From Boesenbergia rotunda (Eukaryota > Streptophyta > Magnoliopsida > Zingiberales > Zingiberaceae): a stretch of DNA of 64,000 nucleotides. Every line of letters starts with the position of its first letter. The first letter of the stretch is position 1. Positions 23,101 to 34,000 of the stretch are shown piece by piece. Below the pieces are notes generated by a model. That model searched no databases. It was not told the DNA's origin and was given only the letters and a program-made list of their open reading frames with translations. The stretch is taken from positions 326,759 to 390,758 of the forward strand of contig JAGFNQ010000216.1 in NCBI GenBank assembly GCA_024364735.1, in the 5' to 3' direction. The position numbers and the translations under genes were made by a program.

Positions 23101-24380
23101 TGCTGCTGTTGAATCTGCTGTTGCATCATTATTTGTTGCTGCTGCAATTGTTGCAATTGATATTGCATTTGCTGCTGCATCTGATGTTGTTGTAGCATCA
23201 TTTCTTCCAATCTCGATGTTAATGCTTCTATTCTAGGTTGCTGCTGCCATTGAGCAGTCCCCTGATTAGAATTTGCAAATGGTACTGGTGGTTTCTGAAA
23301 AGCTGGAGGTGGGCAGTATGAGGGCTGCTGCTGCTGATGTTCTACATTCCCATACCTTAGGTTTGGGTGGTCTCTCCATCCTGGGTTATATGTAGATGAC
23401 ATGGGGTCATAAAGGGGCTTGTATCCCTGCTGTTGCTTATGAAAAAACTGCTGCTGCTTGGATTGATAGGCATTTGCCACTGCCACTTGATCTCCCTGGT
23501 TCGAACTCCCCTCTGGTTGGAGAACAGGGCATGCATCAGTTGGGTGGGACAAGCTGGAACATAACCCACATGTATTCTCTACACGCATAGGTTGACTCCA
23601 TGGCTGTTGTTGTTGCTGTCCCTGAGTTAATTCCCTGATTGCATTTGTCATCTCTTTCCGAAGGCTATTCTTTATTTCTTCCATATCAATGCTTGGTGCC
23701 GGAATTGCATTAGCTGTTCTAGTCATTATTTGTCGGCTCCCAAATTGTTGTGCATTCGCTGCCATTATTGAAATGAGCTCTCGAGCATCAGAAGGTGTCT
23801 TATTCACCAATGCTCCTCCACTAGCTGCATCGATCATACATCTATCCATTGGTAATAATCCTTCATAAAAATATTGAATAAGCAAATGATCGCTGATCTG
23901 ATGATGCGGACAACTAGCATATAACTTCTCAAACCTCTCCCAATACTCATACAATGTTTCTCCTGAGAGCTGTTGTGTGCTGCAAATGGCTCTTCTTATC
24001 GCTCCGGACCTTGATGCCGGAAAGTATTTTTCCAAGAAAGCTCTCTTCATCTCAACCCAGCAGGTTATTGACCCCATGGGCCTAGAATACAGCCAGTCCT
24101 TTGCTGCTCCCTGTAGAGAAAACGGAAAAGCTCTTAAATAGATATCCTCAACCTCAATTCCATGTGGCTTCAAGGTGGAACAAACTGCATGGAACTCCTG
24201 CAGATGTCTGGAAGGATCTTCACCAGCCAGTCCATTGAATTTTGGCAGTAAGTGAATGAGTCCCAAACGCAGTTCAAAATCCACATTCAATTCTGGGTAT
24301 TCGATACACAAAGGGTGGTAAGCTAAATCTGGTGCAGCTAATTCTCGAAGAGTTGGGGTTTTTTCCATGCTGGTCCCCAA
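20106..24380 (-). CDS. Gag-protease-RT(deleted)-RNase H remnant-integrase polyprotein, Athila element D
   Basis: 1424 codons without a stop. Order: gag capsid-type domain (about 30-230), CCHC knuckle (CGLCSSLSHPTDAC, 271-284), glutamine-rich tail (about 380-445, LEEMMLQQHQMQQQ onward), protease with DLGAS near 632, reverse transcriptase from about 970 with YRKLNQ and YCFLDG. After MPFGLCNAPA (about codon 1060, plus 21190-21200) the sequence jumps in frame to the end of RNase H (IRYLVKK), so the catalytic FMDD box and nearly all RNase H are missing. Integrase follows with HHCC and the D-D-E residues (GIDFMGP, ISDQGSHF, NGQAEVSNRE), ending by frameshift at 20106. Compared with element J, about 220 residues are gone. 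The product could form particles and cut and integrate DNA, but not copy RNA. Confidence 0.9.
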   Translation of the reverse strand: MGTSMEKTPTLRELAAPDLAYHPLCIEYPELNVDFELRLGLIHLLPKFNGLAGEDPSRHLQEFHAVCSTLKPHGIEVEDIYLRAFPFSLQGAAKDWLYSRPMGSITCWVEMKRAFLEKYFPASRSGAIRRAICSTQQLSGETLYEYWERFEKLYASCPHHQISDHLLIQYFYEGLLPMDRCMIDAASGGALVNKTPSDARELISIMAANAQQFGSRQIMTRTANAIPAPSIDMEEIKNSLRKEMTNAIRELTQGQQQQQPWSQPMRVENTCGLCSSLSHPTDACPVLQPEGSSNQGDQVAVANAYQSKQQQFFHKQQQGYKPLYDPMSSTYNPGWRDHPNLRYGNVEHQQQQPSYCPPPAFQKPPVPFANSNQGTAQWQQQPRIEALTSRLEEMMLQQHQMQQQMQYQLQQLQQQQIMMQQQIQQQQPQNGGIQQQMPPQQSSGERQYGHIILANNQSAVQVPRQLPSQTVPNPRGNVSAITLRSGKSIAEPIPSNLVPTIEPSAQNCEEEHLKSQPSPEELAPLPFPQKITNTRRDSEGEKAQEHQELMDIFSKVEVNIPLLKVIKHIPKYTKFLKDLCIHKKRLKGNELVSVGKNVSALIQPLPEKCIDPGVFTIPCVVGDMSLENAMLDLGASINVMPKSIYQALGIGPLQPTGVIIQLANHSLVHPTGVVEDILVKVRDLIFPADFYILDMEGETSSNPTTLILGRPFLKTARTKIDVHAGTLSMEFGDTLVEFNILDAMKYPAENHSLLGIDIVDEACLQQIEGLSSEQDDFCGYSVMLAHSEDSDEEDEGKDSRSRDFPSSNRILDEDQHAIHKKGTDSGLEQQFLSVRSPVELKILPKHLKYAYLEGNQQLPVIIANDLKIEQEHKLLKLLRQHRTAIGWSIEDIPGIDSSICTHRIFLEDNAKPIRQPQRRLNPLICEVVKNEIVKLLKAGIIYPISDSQWVSPVHVVPKKSSVTMISNKEHKLIPTRLPSSWRVCVDYRKLNQATRKDYFPLPFIDQMLERLAGKSRYCFLDGFTGYFQIPIALEDQEKTTFTCPFGTFAYRRMPFGLCNAPAIRYLVKKADAKPRLIRWMLLLQEFNVEIRDRKGKENLVAGHLSRIGREEDATPIHDGFPDEQLLQMQGKMPWYADLVNYLVANVFPRDFSKQQRDKLKSDAKYYVWDDPYMWRFCSDQVVRRCVPDDEFKSVLSFCHSLACGGHFGPQRTARKVLDAGLYWPTLFRDASRVVKTCERCQRVGTIGKRNEMPQQQILFCEVFDVWGIDFMGPLPNSFGFMYILLAVDYISKWIEAIPTKTNDSSTVVNFVRANIFCRFGVPRAIISDQGSHFCNKHIKALFARYGVLHKVSTSYHPQTNGQAEVSNREVKLILEKTVNPNRKDWSKRLDDALWAYRTAFKSPIRMSPFRIVFGKACHYRCNRT

Positions 24381-24590
24381 CTGCTAAAAGGTTTCAACAG
24401 AGTACGCAGGGGCTCCTCTTTGCAATCTCTGTCATTCGTGGAAGGTCCTGTCTATTTCTGGATCAGATTCCAATATGTTACTGCAAGTCGATCTAGTCAT
24501 ACGTTGCCTGCACTATATCACAGATTTAAAAGTATTCACAGTTGACAGAGAATTATTGCTACTCTAAAGATTACTAGCACTGTTATTGCT

Positions 24591-24607
24591 CCCCGGCAAC
24601 GGCGCCA
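24591..24607 (-). promoter_or_regulatory. tRNA-Asp primer binding site, element D
   Basis: Minus strand TGGCGCCGTTGCCGGGG, full match to the plant tRNA-Asp 3' end, five bases inside the LTR. The leader between it and the gag ATG (24381-24590) holds no gene. Confidence 0.92.
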
Positions 24608-24612
24608 AAAAT

Positions 24613-25979
24613 TGGTAACTCCTAACACAGATGTTGTCGTTCTTCATTCCATGCTACCGTACCAACTTAATGAACGAACCCACTTACGTTTTAAACTGAG
24701 TTGTGGACTCGGATTGTCTCCCTAAGAACAACACAGTCAGAGTATCTCTAGAGTTTTGGTTTGTTTTACTAACACAAGGGTTCGATTTGAAATAAGTAAC
24801 GCGAAATGCTAACAAGAATGAAAGGTTCTAATTGACAGAGGAAAGGAGAACGGTATTAATTTGTAAAGAATTTCATTTCCAGCACCCAGTTACAATTCCA
24901 CGTTATCACCAAAGACAAACAAAACTTGTGAATGTTATGCTAGGTAATTGTAATTTTGTTCCACTCAATGCAATAATGAAGAGCTAATTTAATTTGAGAA
25001 ATTGCGAATGAACCTTAGAATGCTCTTTTGTCAGCTAAATTAATATAAGCAATTGATAAAAGCAAATACTCAAACATCTTGCACGCACAATAAAACAGAT
25101 TCTCTAACTGTTGCTTATCAAGTAAACTACAAAGATCTACAACTTCTAACTGAAAGGAGAGAAAGAAAGAAACGCAGCACTTGTCCGTAGCAATTAAAAG
25201 AGCAACTCTAGCTTGCAGCAAGATTAAAAGAAACAGAGCAGTTTAAGGAGTAATAGATTGCTTCGGTTCAGATAATAAAAGCACAGCTATTGAAGATTTC
25301 TGAAATCTATTGTCAAACCAAGACATATAAAGAAAACTAAGATTTCTAAGCAAAAACAACCATGTTTCAGCACAAAGGAAAAGGAAGAAAACTATTATCG
25401 TAAGCTTTCTTGGCCAATTACAAAATGAAATCTATTGTGCAAGAACTAACTAGAGGGTTGAAACTATTACTGATCTTCCCAACCGAAATCTACTCCATTG
25501 GATGGCTTGGACTTGCGACTCAACAGATGAGGTGAAACGGAGACAGCACGAACCGAATACGTTAACACTCGTCATCTGCGAAGATGTGGAGACACCGGCT
25601 GAGTCAGCTAAGCCCAGGGATTGGCGATCTGCACTTTGCTTCCCAGAGCACAGCGAGAGGGTGAGACGGCGGAGGAGACTAGGGTTTTTTTCTGCGCGAG
25701 AAGATACCCCCTTTGCGTGAGAAAAAGTGTTTGTATACTCCTCTCGAGCACTCCTGATGGACGGCTATGATTCTCCTAGTGTGCTCAGCCACATCCCCAT
25801 TACCTGCGTCCAAAGAAAAGTTGAACGAAATTCCTAGCATTAATTCAAATCAATTGATGTAAACACATCCATTAACCCACGTATACAGATCCTTCAAAAT
25901 AAGCCACATTAAACACCCATATAGCACACAAATATCTGTTAAATAAGTATGAAATTCCAACCAAAAATGTAAGTTATCA
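24613..25979 (-). repeat. 5' LTR of element D
   Basis: 1367 bases matching 16599-17976 almost throughout. Its outer end TTATCA is followed by AATAC, the target duplication. Confidence 0.93.
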
Positions 25980-26070
25980 AATACCAAGAGGTTTGGTATT
26001 CATTAGGTTTTATTAGCATTAAGATAAGAGGAGCTCAAGGGACATAGACCCTTGGTATTCATTAGATGTG

Positions 26071-26078
26071 TATAAATA
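26071..26078 (+). promoter_or_regulatory. TATA box of element C left LTR
   Basis: TATAAATA about 25 bases before a C-run and pyrimidine-rich tract, in the R/U5-proximal part of the LTR. The right LTR has lost it through an A to C change (TATCAATA). Confidence 0.55.
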
Positions 26079-26449
26079 CCGCCCCCCCCCCATGTCAAAG
26101 GCTAGTATGTGCATCTCTCTTCCTCTTCTTTCTTCCTCCTTGTCCATAACTCCCTAGTAGAGGTTTTTGTGCTTTGTGAACCATCCCAAGTTGGTAGCAC
26201 AACTAAGGTGGTTCTTCTCCGAGGCGTAGATCGTGTTCGTGTGGATACGCATAGAGGCACGGGCACTCGAACGTGTAAGAGATCCGGCGAACCAAATGAC
26301 TAGCGGGATAAGCGAAGGGTACGCGACAAAGGTATTCCTATAAAATAGGAATTGTAGATCACTTTGTATGAGTTTTTCTTTCGCATGGATCGCTCGAGGG
26401 ATCTTATTTCCGCTGCGATTTTAAATATTTTACCCATAGATCCCTACAG

Positions 26450-26462
26450 TGGTATCAGAGCC
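26450..26462 (+). promoter_or_regulatory. Initiator tRNA-Met primer binding site, element C
   Basis: TGGTATCAGAGCC, one base after the LTR end at 26448. Confidence 0.9.
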
Positions 26463-26952
26463 ACTTGCGAAAGATCATACAAAGTTTAGAAAACTTTTAT
26501 ATGTGATATAGAAGTAGGATATAATTTTAGTATAGATTGTATAATGTATGAGCATTTGTCGAGATACAAAAGTTTGTGTTGATCAAACTAAAAGTCTATA
26601 GCATCATCATATGAAATATGAAAGTGTGCTATGCTGCGAATGTACTCGACAAATTTTATAACCTATGGTTTCGGCTCATGAGCATTTTTACAATTATAAT
26701 AAAAATTGATGTCCTAAATCTATTGTGTATGATTGATGACATAGTGCATGGTTATGACCTTAACCCCAATGTGATTGGATATGTGTGTGTGTGTGTGTGT
26801 GCATGTTGTAATTCATAATACGGTCTGCGTGTCGTGCCTTGTCTCTATTTTTCCTAGTTGTAAAAAATATATTTAGACTCGAATGTAACTCGAGTTTTCC
26901 TACATTGTAATGTACAAAAGGAGCAGTGGAGTGTACATTGAAGAATGAATTT
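26463..26952 (+). other. 5' leader of element C, first part
   Basis: Non-coding leader after the primer site. It contains a (TG)n microsatellite at 26782-26802. The leader is then interrupted by solo LTR E, continues at 28306-28459, is interrupted by F and resumes at 37550. Confidence 0.8.
26782..26802 (+). repeat. (TG)n microsatellite
   Basis: About ten TG units in the leader of element C. Confidence 0.9.
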
Positions 26953-26957
26953 ACAAG

Positions 26958-28300
26958 TGTTGGATCGAGAGAATACGATAGAGGGGGGGTGAATATCATA
27001 AAACTTTTTCGGATGAAACTTTAAGAGAATAATCAGCGAAAATTAAAACAACCAAACGCGAACACAAGGATTTACTTGGTTCGGAGTCGCAGTCGGCTCC
27101 TACTCCAAGGCTCACGGTCCTTGACCGTTTACTGCGGGCAATTCTATAATGTGCAAAGTGTTTTACAAAGAATTATACAGTAATATTGCAGTAAAAGAAA
27201 ACAGAGTTACTCTTCGAGATCGACGCCCGGTATGGATTGTACTTTGGTGCGGAGGGTCGTTGTCGACGCTTAGAATCTCGAGATCTGAGGTTTTCGGAGC
27301 AGAGCGCTTGAGTCGAAGAGCGTAGAGGCGTTTGGAAAGTTGTTGTTGAAGCCTTGGGGGTCGAGCCCCTTATATAGTGCACCCGGGGGCACCCTCCACG
27401 TGTCTCCCAATCCGCAAACCCTCATCCACAACTCGATCAGCCCTTATCCCTCCAGGATCGGGCTCGGGGTTTGACGGGGGTGCCCGGGAAGCAGGGGCGC
27501 CCTGGTTGACTCGGTCTGCTGACTTCTCGGCTTCAATCGCTTCGTTAGCTTGGACCCAGGGTGCCCGAGGCATCCAGGGCGCCCGGGAGCACGGGGGCGC
27601 CCGGGAGCAAGGGTGCGCCCAACCCAGTGTGCTTCCGAAGCATTTTCTTGCTTAACTCTTGTTTGGCTTTGACTTAGGGTGCCCGGGACCTCCCGGGCGC
27701 CCAACCCAGATGCTGCGCCTCTCCTTTGGGGCGTTCTAAGCTGCAAAAACTCGTTCCTTCGGTCCTGCATCCAGGGTTAGCACCAAACAAAACAAAGCAA
27801 GCATGTTAGTGAATTTTACAGTCGTAGCTATCTTGGTTCTGACTTTGGGTCTCCAAAATGGAGCCCTAGGTCGAGCCGACGCCTACTATTCCCTCGACGG
27901 GGAACGCGTCCTCACCTACTCCTCTCACGAGAGTTTACCTTTTGCCAACCGGCTCCTCCGGTTGGACTTTTGCCCGATGCACCTGACCAGGTCTTCGTTC
28001 CCACCTTCCGAGCAGGTCTTCGGTGCCCAGCTCCTTGCTAGGACTTCGTGCCTAGCTGCTTGCCAGGGCTTCGTGCCCAGTCCTCTACCAGGACTTCGTG
28101 CCCACCTTCCGAGCAGGTCTTCGGTGCCCAGCTCCTTGCCAGGGCTTCGTGCCCAGTCCTCGACCAGGACTTCGTGCCTAGTCTACCTAGGGCTTCTTTC
28201 TGCACACTCAAGTAACATCGTTAGATCACAAGTAGTACTTAACTTTGAATCCTTTGTCAATATCAAAACAAGGTTCGATATGGTGCTTCCTGCACCAACA
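26958..28300 (-). mobile_element. Element E: solo LTR of a SIRE-like copia family
   Basis: 1343 bases with ends TGTTGGATCG...GCACCAACA and target duplication ACAAG at 26953-26957 and 28301-28305. The design is that of the LTRs of element I: GAGGGGGGGTGAAT tract near the U5 end, a TACTTGGTTCGGAGTCG block, a TATATAA (minus strand, plus 27370-27376) and upstream GGGCGCCC-type motifs (27540-27700). There is no interior, so it was left by recombination between two LTRs. Phrases around AGGACTTCGTGCC repeat about seven times at 27985-28190. Confidence 0.92.
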
Positions 28301-28464
28301 ACAAGAAGGATGCCGACCACACACGATGACCGAAGGATGCACTTGGAGAAGATGTTATCCCTAGGTTGACCATCGATCTTCTCATTGGCTTGAGAAGATC
28401 GTAGTATACGAGCCATAACCATGTCACGTTTTCTTGCTTAGATGTTATCCCTGTGTGTATGTGA

Positions 28465-29294
28465 TGTTGGGACCGGGTGCATGTTGACATGGTTACGGGT
28501 TCGTAATTATAAAATTTTATTCCATAATAAAAGGGGAGACATGGTTGTTTTTATTATAAATTAAGTTATAATAAAAACTTGGCATAACGAAATAATTCAT
28601 AGAAAAATTTATAAGATAAATTTCTTATGAAAAATTCTGTTATGAGGAGACTTGGCGATTAAGAGGCTACTATATAAAGGTACTAAGGCAAGGCTTGGAA
28701 ATTAATTCAAGTGATCAAGGATTCTTGCCTAGCCCCTCTTCCTCTCCTTCTCTCCCTCTCCCTCTTCTAGGGTCGGCTACCCTCTCCCTCTTCTAGGGTC
28801 GGCTGCCCTCACCTCCTTTGCCGTGAGCCACCTCCACCAAGAAGAAGCCGAAGAAGAAGAAGAAGCGGACGCAACTCCTTCCTTCCTCCCGGAATCCGGA
28901 TTCCGTTCTTCGTTTGGTGGTTAGCTTTCATCTCTCTCTCTTGATATTCTTGTCGTGCCTTTGGAGAATCTAGTAGTTCTTGTCGGCACGAAACTCGTGG
29001 CTTTGCGAAGCCATCCCGAAGAAAACTCGGCGTGGACGCGAATAGAGGCGGAGCTTCCAAGGGACGCTACGGTTGGATCTCGTCCCTTACATCGAGTTAC
29101 GTGAGGTATTAAGTAAATTAGTTTACTTTCTGCAAAATTTTAATTTATGATCATGTCTACACAATATAAGGTTGCATGCTAGATACGTGGTTAAAATAAT
29201 TTGTGAAATTATTTATGCTAAACCTTCCGCTGCATGCAATTAAATTTTAAAATTACGAACCCGTATCCATGTCAACATGCACCCGGTCCCAACA
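28465..29294 (+). repeat. 5' LTR of element F with 44-bp terminal inverted repeats
   Basis: Starts TGTTGGGACCGGGTGCATG and ends with its inverse, CATGCACCCGGTCCCAACA; the inverted match extends over 44 bases (28465-28508 and 29251-29294) with one mismatch. The end adjoins the primer binding site, which shows that this is the U5 end. LTRs of this class normally share only a few inverted bases. Confidence 0.85.
28671..28677 (+). promoter_or_regulatory. TATA box of element F 5' LTR
   Basis: TATATAA, about 200 bases from the LTR start and followed by a pyrimidine-rich tract (28728-28800), a typical copia promoter layout. Confidence 0.6.
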
Positions 29295-29295
29295 G

Positions 29296-29308
29296 TGGTA
29301 TCAGAGCC
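29296..29308 (+). promoter_or_regulatory. Initiator tRNA-Met primer binding site, element F
   Basis: TGGTATCAGAGCC, one base after the LTR end. Confidence 0.9.
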
Positions 29309-31033
29309 AGGTTAGTGTTCGACATAATCATATAATTGTTTTGCGGAAAACTTTGTCATGATCTCAATTTTGGAAAAAATTTTCAATTATGGAAACTTTC
29401 CAATTATAATAAATTTTAGATTTAGGAATTTCAAAGTTTGGAAATCCTCATGAAATTTCGCAAACGTTTGAAATATCCTAGTTTCTGAAATTTTATGATA
29501 ATTGTGAAAACTTCCCATTTTTGGAAACTTTCCAATTTTAGAAATTTTCCAATTTTGGAAATATGTAAGTTTTCTTTGTACCAGAAACTTACAATTATTC
29601 TGAAAACCTATTATGAAATCTCGCAATTTTAGACACTTTCTTTCTAGAAAGTCTAGACAAATTTATGGATTATTAATTGACAATTAAATTCGAATTGGTT
29701 TTAAATTATTAACAAAATTATTTATTTTGGATTGAGCCTCGGGGAGCCGTCCAATTTAAAGTTAGTTGTTATAATTTAATTTCTTATTTTGAATAAAATT
29801 GTCATGTTTAATTTGGTTACGCCTCGGAGACCGGACCAAATTGGATTTACGACAAATTACTTTTCTTTGGGTATCTGAGCCTCGGGGAGCCACCCTTAAA
29901 AAACAATTTGTTGTAATTAATTAATCCATAAATAAAATATGTGATCAAAACTTGGAAATTTAGGATAATTTCCTTATTTGATTTAAGAGGTGATGCTCTT
30001 ACATATTGTTGTCTCCAAAATTAATTAGGAAAATGGTTTCCTATAGAGTTTTCTTAAAAGAGATTTTCATGAAAATAATATGTGGTTGAATTAAGGGAAT
30101 CTGTCTCTTAATTTAATAAGATTTGATTTAGAGAAATCAAAGTCTTAAACATATTATTTCCGAAATTGATTATGACAATTTAGGAAATTGTTTCCCAAAA
30201 CAATTCCTTGAATAAAGTATGAAATTAGAATTAGGAAATCCGGTTCCTAATTCAATTAATGAGACTTGATAAATTAAGTCACATACATACTTTATTAAGG
30301 AAATTGTTAGTCATGACATAATTATATGTCATGCATGTGCTTTGAAAAGAAAGGATGAGACCCAAAACCCCTTACAAAATATTAAGGCTAACACCTTCCA
30401 ATAATATGGTTAGAACCGGAGTTTTATTTCTCGTTTGGGTTGATGGACACATCCATGCCCGACTTGAACCTCAACATGTTCAAACCATGGAATTAGTTTA
30501 TGAATAATATAGTTGGAGTCAGAGGTCAATCCTTAGTTTTGGTTGTTGGACACATCCAAGCCTGACTAAACGGTTGAATGAGCTCCAACCATATTAAAAT
30601 TATTTCTTGATTAATGGGTCAGCCTTAAGCTTGGAGCATCGATTTGTTGTGCCACAGCCAAGGTCGATGTAAAGAGAGGTGCAGTTGGGTGCTATGTATA
30701 TTGTTGCATACTTGTTAATGAGTTAACAACCCAATGATTTATGCAAACATTCAATTAGTTGATAGCATAAAGTGATAGTTACATATATGTGATATGTAAT
30801 CGGTATAATTACCTACCTTCATAGCTAAGAATAACTTGATGGCCACAGCCATGGTTGTTCTTATCTATGGTTGGATATCAACCTATTTGGAGGTGTTCCT
30901 ACAATCTCCCGAATTGATAAAAAGGGTTATTCAATTCGAAAAATAAATAGGATTTAATTAATGTATATTGATGCATTCTTTATCATTCTTCTCACATAAG
31001 CTCAATTTGTATTTCTAGGATAATCACTCGATC
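29309..31033 (+). other. 5' leader of element F
   Basis: 1.7 kb without a gene. It opens with AT-rich TTTCCAATTTTGGAAA-like inverted motifs (29360-29600), then three GCCTCGG(G)GA(G/C)C phrases (about 29736, 29823, 29879) next to inverted partners, then two TGGACACATCCA phrases (30443, 30547) and two GCCACAGCCA phrases (30651, 30842). The leader is long for a copia element. Confidence 0.7.
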
Positions 31034-34000
31034 ATGTCTTCTCTGAATTTACGTTCCATTTTGGACACCAATAAACTGACTGGGCCAAACTTCATGGACT
31101 AGCTTCGATACCTGAGGATAGTCCTCAAGGCAGAAAAGCTTGCTTATGTCCTTGAAGAACAACTTCCCAACCATCCTCCTGAAGATGCAACTCCAGACCA
31201 GTTTCCTGAGTTGCTCAACCTGCTGAACACTGTAGAGCCTTCTGTAAAGCAGGAACAGAAGACGGTACTGTTAGTTGGTTCCTCGAAGAAAGGTTCTAAG
31301 ACGAAGTCCAAAGAACAGAATAAGGGAAAGAAGAAAAAGGCCAAAAAGATTGAAAACCCCCCAAAAGGCACTTGCCATCACTGTGGCAAAGAGGGCCACT
31401 GGCGAAGAAACTGCAAGGTTTATCTTGAGTCCTTGAAGAAGAAGGCATCCGATGCCCCATCCTCTTCAGGTATCTTCGTTATTGAATGTCACTCTATTTC
31501 CTCGTACACCTGGGTACTTGATACTGGGTGTAGCTCACATATATGTAATGGGATACAAGGGCTAAAGAATAGAAGAAGACTCGTCAAGGGAGAAGCGAAT
31601 TTGCGAGTTGGAAATGGAGCAAAGATTGCTGCTGTTGCCATCGGAACATATTTGCTAAAGCTCCCTACTGGACGTATCTTGGAATTGGATAATTGTTATT
31701 TTGTTCCTTCGTTAATAAAGAACATTGTATCTATTTCATGTTTGAATGAAAAGGGTTATCATTTAACTTTTAGTAACAATTGTTGTTACATAACTTTAAA
31801 TGGCGTTCTTTATGGGACTGGAACTTTGTGCAATGGTATATACACGTTAGATTTATCCGGTGACGTTTTCAATATCGAAGTTAGCAACAAACGTGCTCGA
31901 ATAGATAATCGAATAGACTCCTACACATGGCATTGTCGTCTTGGCCATGTAAGTAAGAAACGAATGACCAAATTACACCGATGTGGAATTCTGAAATCAT
32001 TTGAACCCGGTTCATTTGATACATGCGAATCATGCTTAAAAGGCAAGATGGCCAAATTATCCTTTTCCGGAAAAGATAATCCAGTGGGAGAATTGCTTGG
32101 TCTAATACATACTGATGTATGTGGACCAATGTCAACTCTTGCACAAGGAGGCTATAGCTACTTCATTACCTTTATCGATGATCACTCACGGTTCGGGTAT
32201 GTGTTCTTGATGAAACACAAATTTGAAGCTTTTGAGAAATTCAAAGAGTTCAGAAATGAAGTAGAGAAACAGCTTGGCAAAAGTATTAAGATACTTCGAT
32301 CCGATCGGGGTGGTGAATACTTATGTCAAGAGTTTCAAGATTATCTGAGGGACAATAGGATATTGTCCCAATGGACTCTGCCGTATACACCACAGCATAA
32401 TGGTATATCTGAGAGGCGCAACCGAACCTTGATGGACATGGTTAGGTCTATGATGAATCATGCAACTCTTCCAAAATCCTTTTGGGGCTATGCACTTAAG
32501 ACAGCTGTTTACTTGCTAAACAGAGTCCCGACCAAGGTAGTCTCTACTACTCCATATGAGACATGGAATAGTAAGAAACCTCACTTAACTCACCTTAAGA
32601 TATGGGGTTGTCCTGCTTATGTGAAGCGGACTATATCAGACAAATTAGATGCTAAGTCTGATAAATGTCTATTTATTGGATACCCTAAGGAAACGAAGGG
32701 TTACCAATTCTATCATCCCTTGGAACAAAAGGTGTTTGTTTCAAGGCATGCTGTATTTCTGGAAAAAGAATTTCTTTTACAAGAAAACAGTGGGAGTGGC
32801 ATTGAACTTGATGAAGTTCAAGAAACTCCAATAGACATTAAAGAGACACCTAGTCTAGACCCACAACCAATAACTCATAATGATGAGCTATCAGTTGAAC
32901 CTAAAACAACACCACCTCTTCGTAGGTCTGATAGGACACGCAATATTCCAGAGAGATACGAATTTCTCATAAGTGAATCGAACGACGTGTTACTCATAAG
33001 CGATGATGAACCTATCAGTTATGAAGATGTTCTGAAAAGTTCAGAAAGGGACAAATGGCTTGAAGCCATGAAGTCGGAAATGGATTCCATGTACAAAAAC
33101 CAAGTATGGGACTTGGTTAACCCACCTGAAGGGATTAAGCCCATAGGGTGCAAGTGGGTTTTCAAGAAGAAAACCGACATGGAAGGTAATGTTGTTACCT
33201 TTAAGGCTAGACTAGTGGCAAAAGGATATCGTCAGAAACAAGGAATTGATTATGACGAAACCTATTCGCCAGTAGCTATGCTTAAATCCATTCGGATGCT
33301 CCTGGCCATAGCAGCTCATTATGATTATGAGATATGGCAAATGGATGTGAAAACAGTTTTCCTTAATGGAAACCTGCTTGAGGATGTATACATGATACAA
33401 CCTGAAGGTTTCACATCGGTTGATAAAACCAAAGTATGCAAGCTTTGACGATCCATATATGGACTGAAGCAAGCATCCAGGAGCTGGAACATCCGTTTTG
33501 ATGAGACAATCAAAGAGTTTGATTTCTCATAAAATCCTGACGAACCTTGTGTGTCCAAGAAGGTTAGTGGGAGTGCAGTCGTATTCCTAGTATTATATGT
33601 CGATGACATATTACTTATAGGAAACGATATATCAGTCTTACAGTCAGTTAAAATTTGGTTGTCCAAAACTTTCTCCATGAAAGACCTGGGAGAAGTAACC
33701 TATATCCTTGGGATTAGAATCTATAGAGATAGATCAAAACGGTTGCTTGGTCTTTCGCAGTCTACATATATAGACCGAGTGCTAAAAAGGTTTAGCATGT
33801 CGGAATCCAAGAAAGGTTACCTTCCCATCAGGCATGGGATCAATCTTTCAAAGTCTATGTGTCCGCGCACAGAAGACGAGAGGATTTGCATGAATAAGAT
33901 TCCTTATGCATCCGCGATAGGATCTATCATGTATGCTATGTTATGTACTAGGCCCGATGTATCGTACGCTCTGAGTGTCACGAGCAGATACCAGTCTGAT

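Larger units (their letters stand above)
16599..25979 (-). mobile_element. Element D: nearly complete Athila-type Ty3/gypsy retrotransposon
   Basis: 9381 bases with LTRs at 16599-17976 and 24613-25979, tRNA-Asp primer site at 24591-24607 and a purine tract beside the 3' LTR. Target duplication AATAC is at 16594-16598 and 25980-25984; element C's other LTR shows the empty site. By eye the LTRs differ by about eight substitutions and one 11-base indel, so it is young. The polyprotein is open for 1424 codons, but an in-frame deletion removed the reverse transcriptase core and two frameshifts affect the integrase end, so it is non-autonomous. Confidence 0.95.
15383..26448 (+). repeat. Left LTR of element C, split by element D
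   Basis: LTR sequence is 15383-16598 plus 25985-26448 (1680 bases), from TGTTAGTAGGAGCC to ATCCCTACA. Its partner is 45592-47271. The TATA box TATAAATA is at 26071-26078, followed by a C-run; the partner has the mutated TATCAATA at 46895-46902. Confidence 0.93.
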
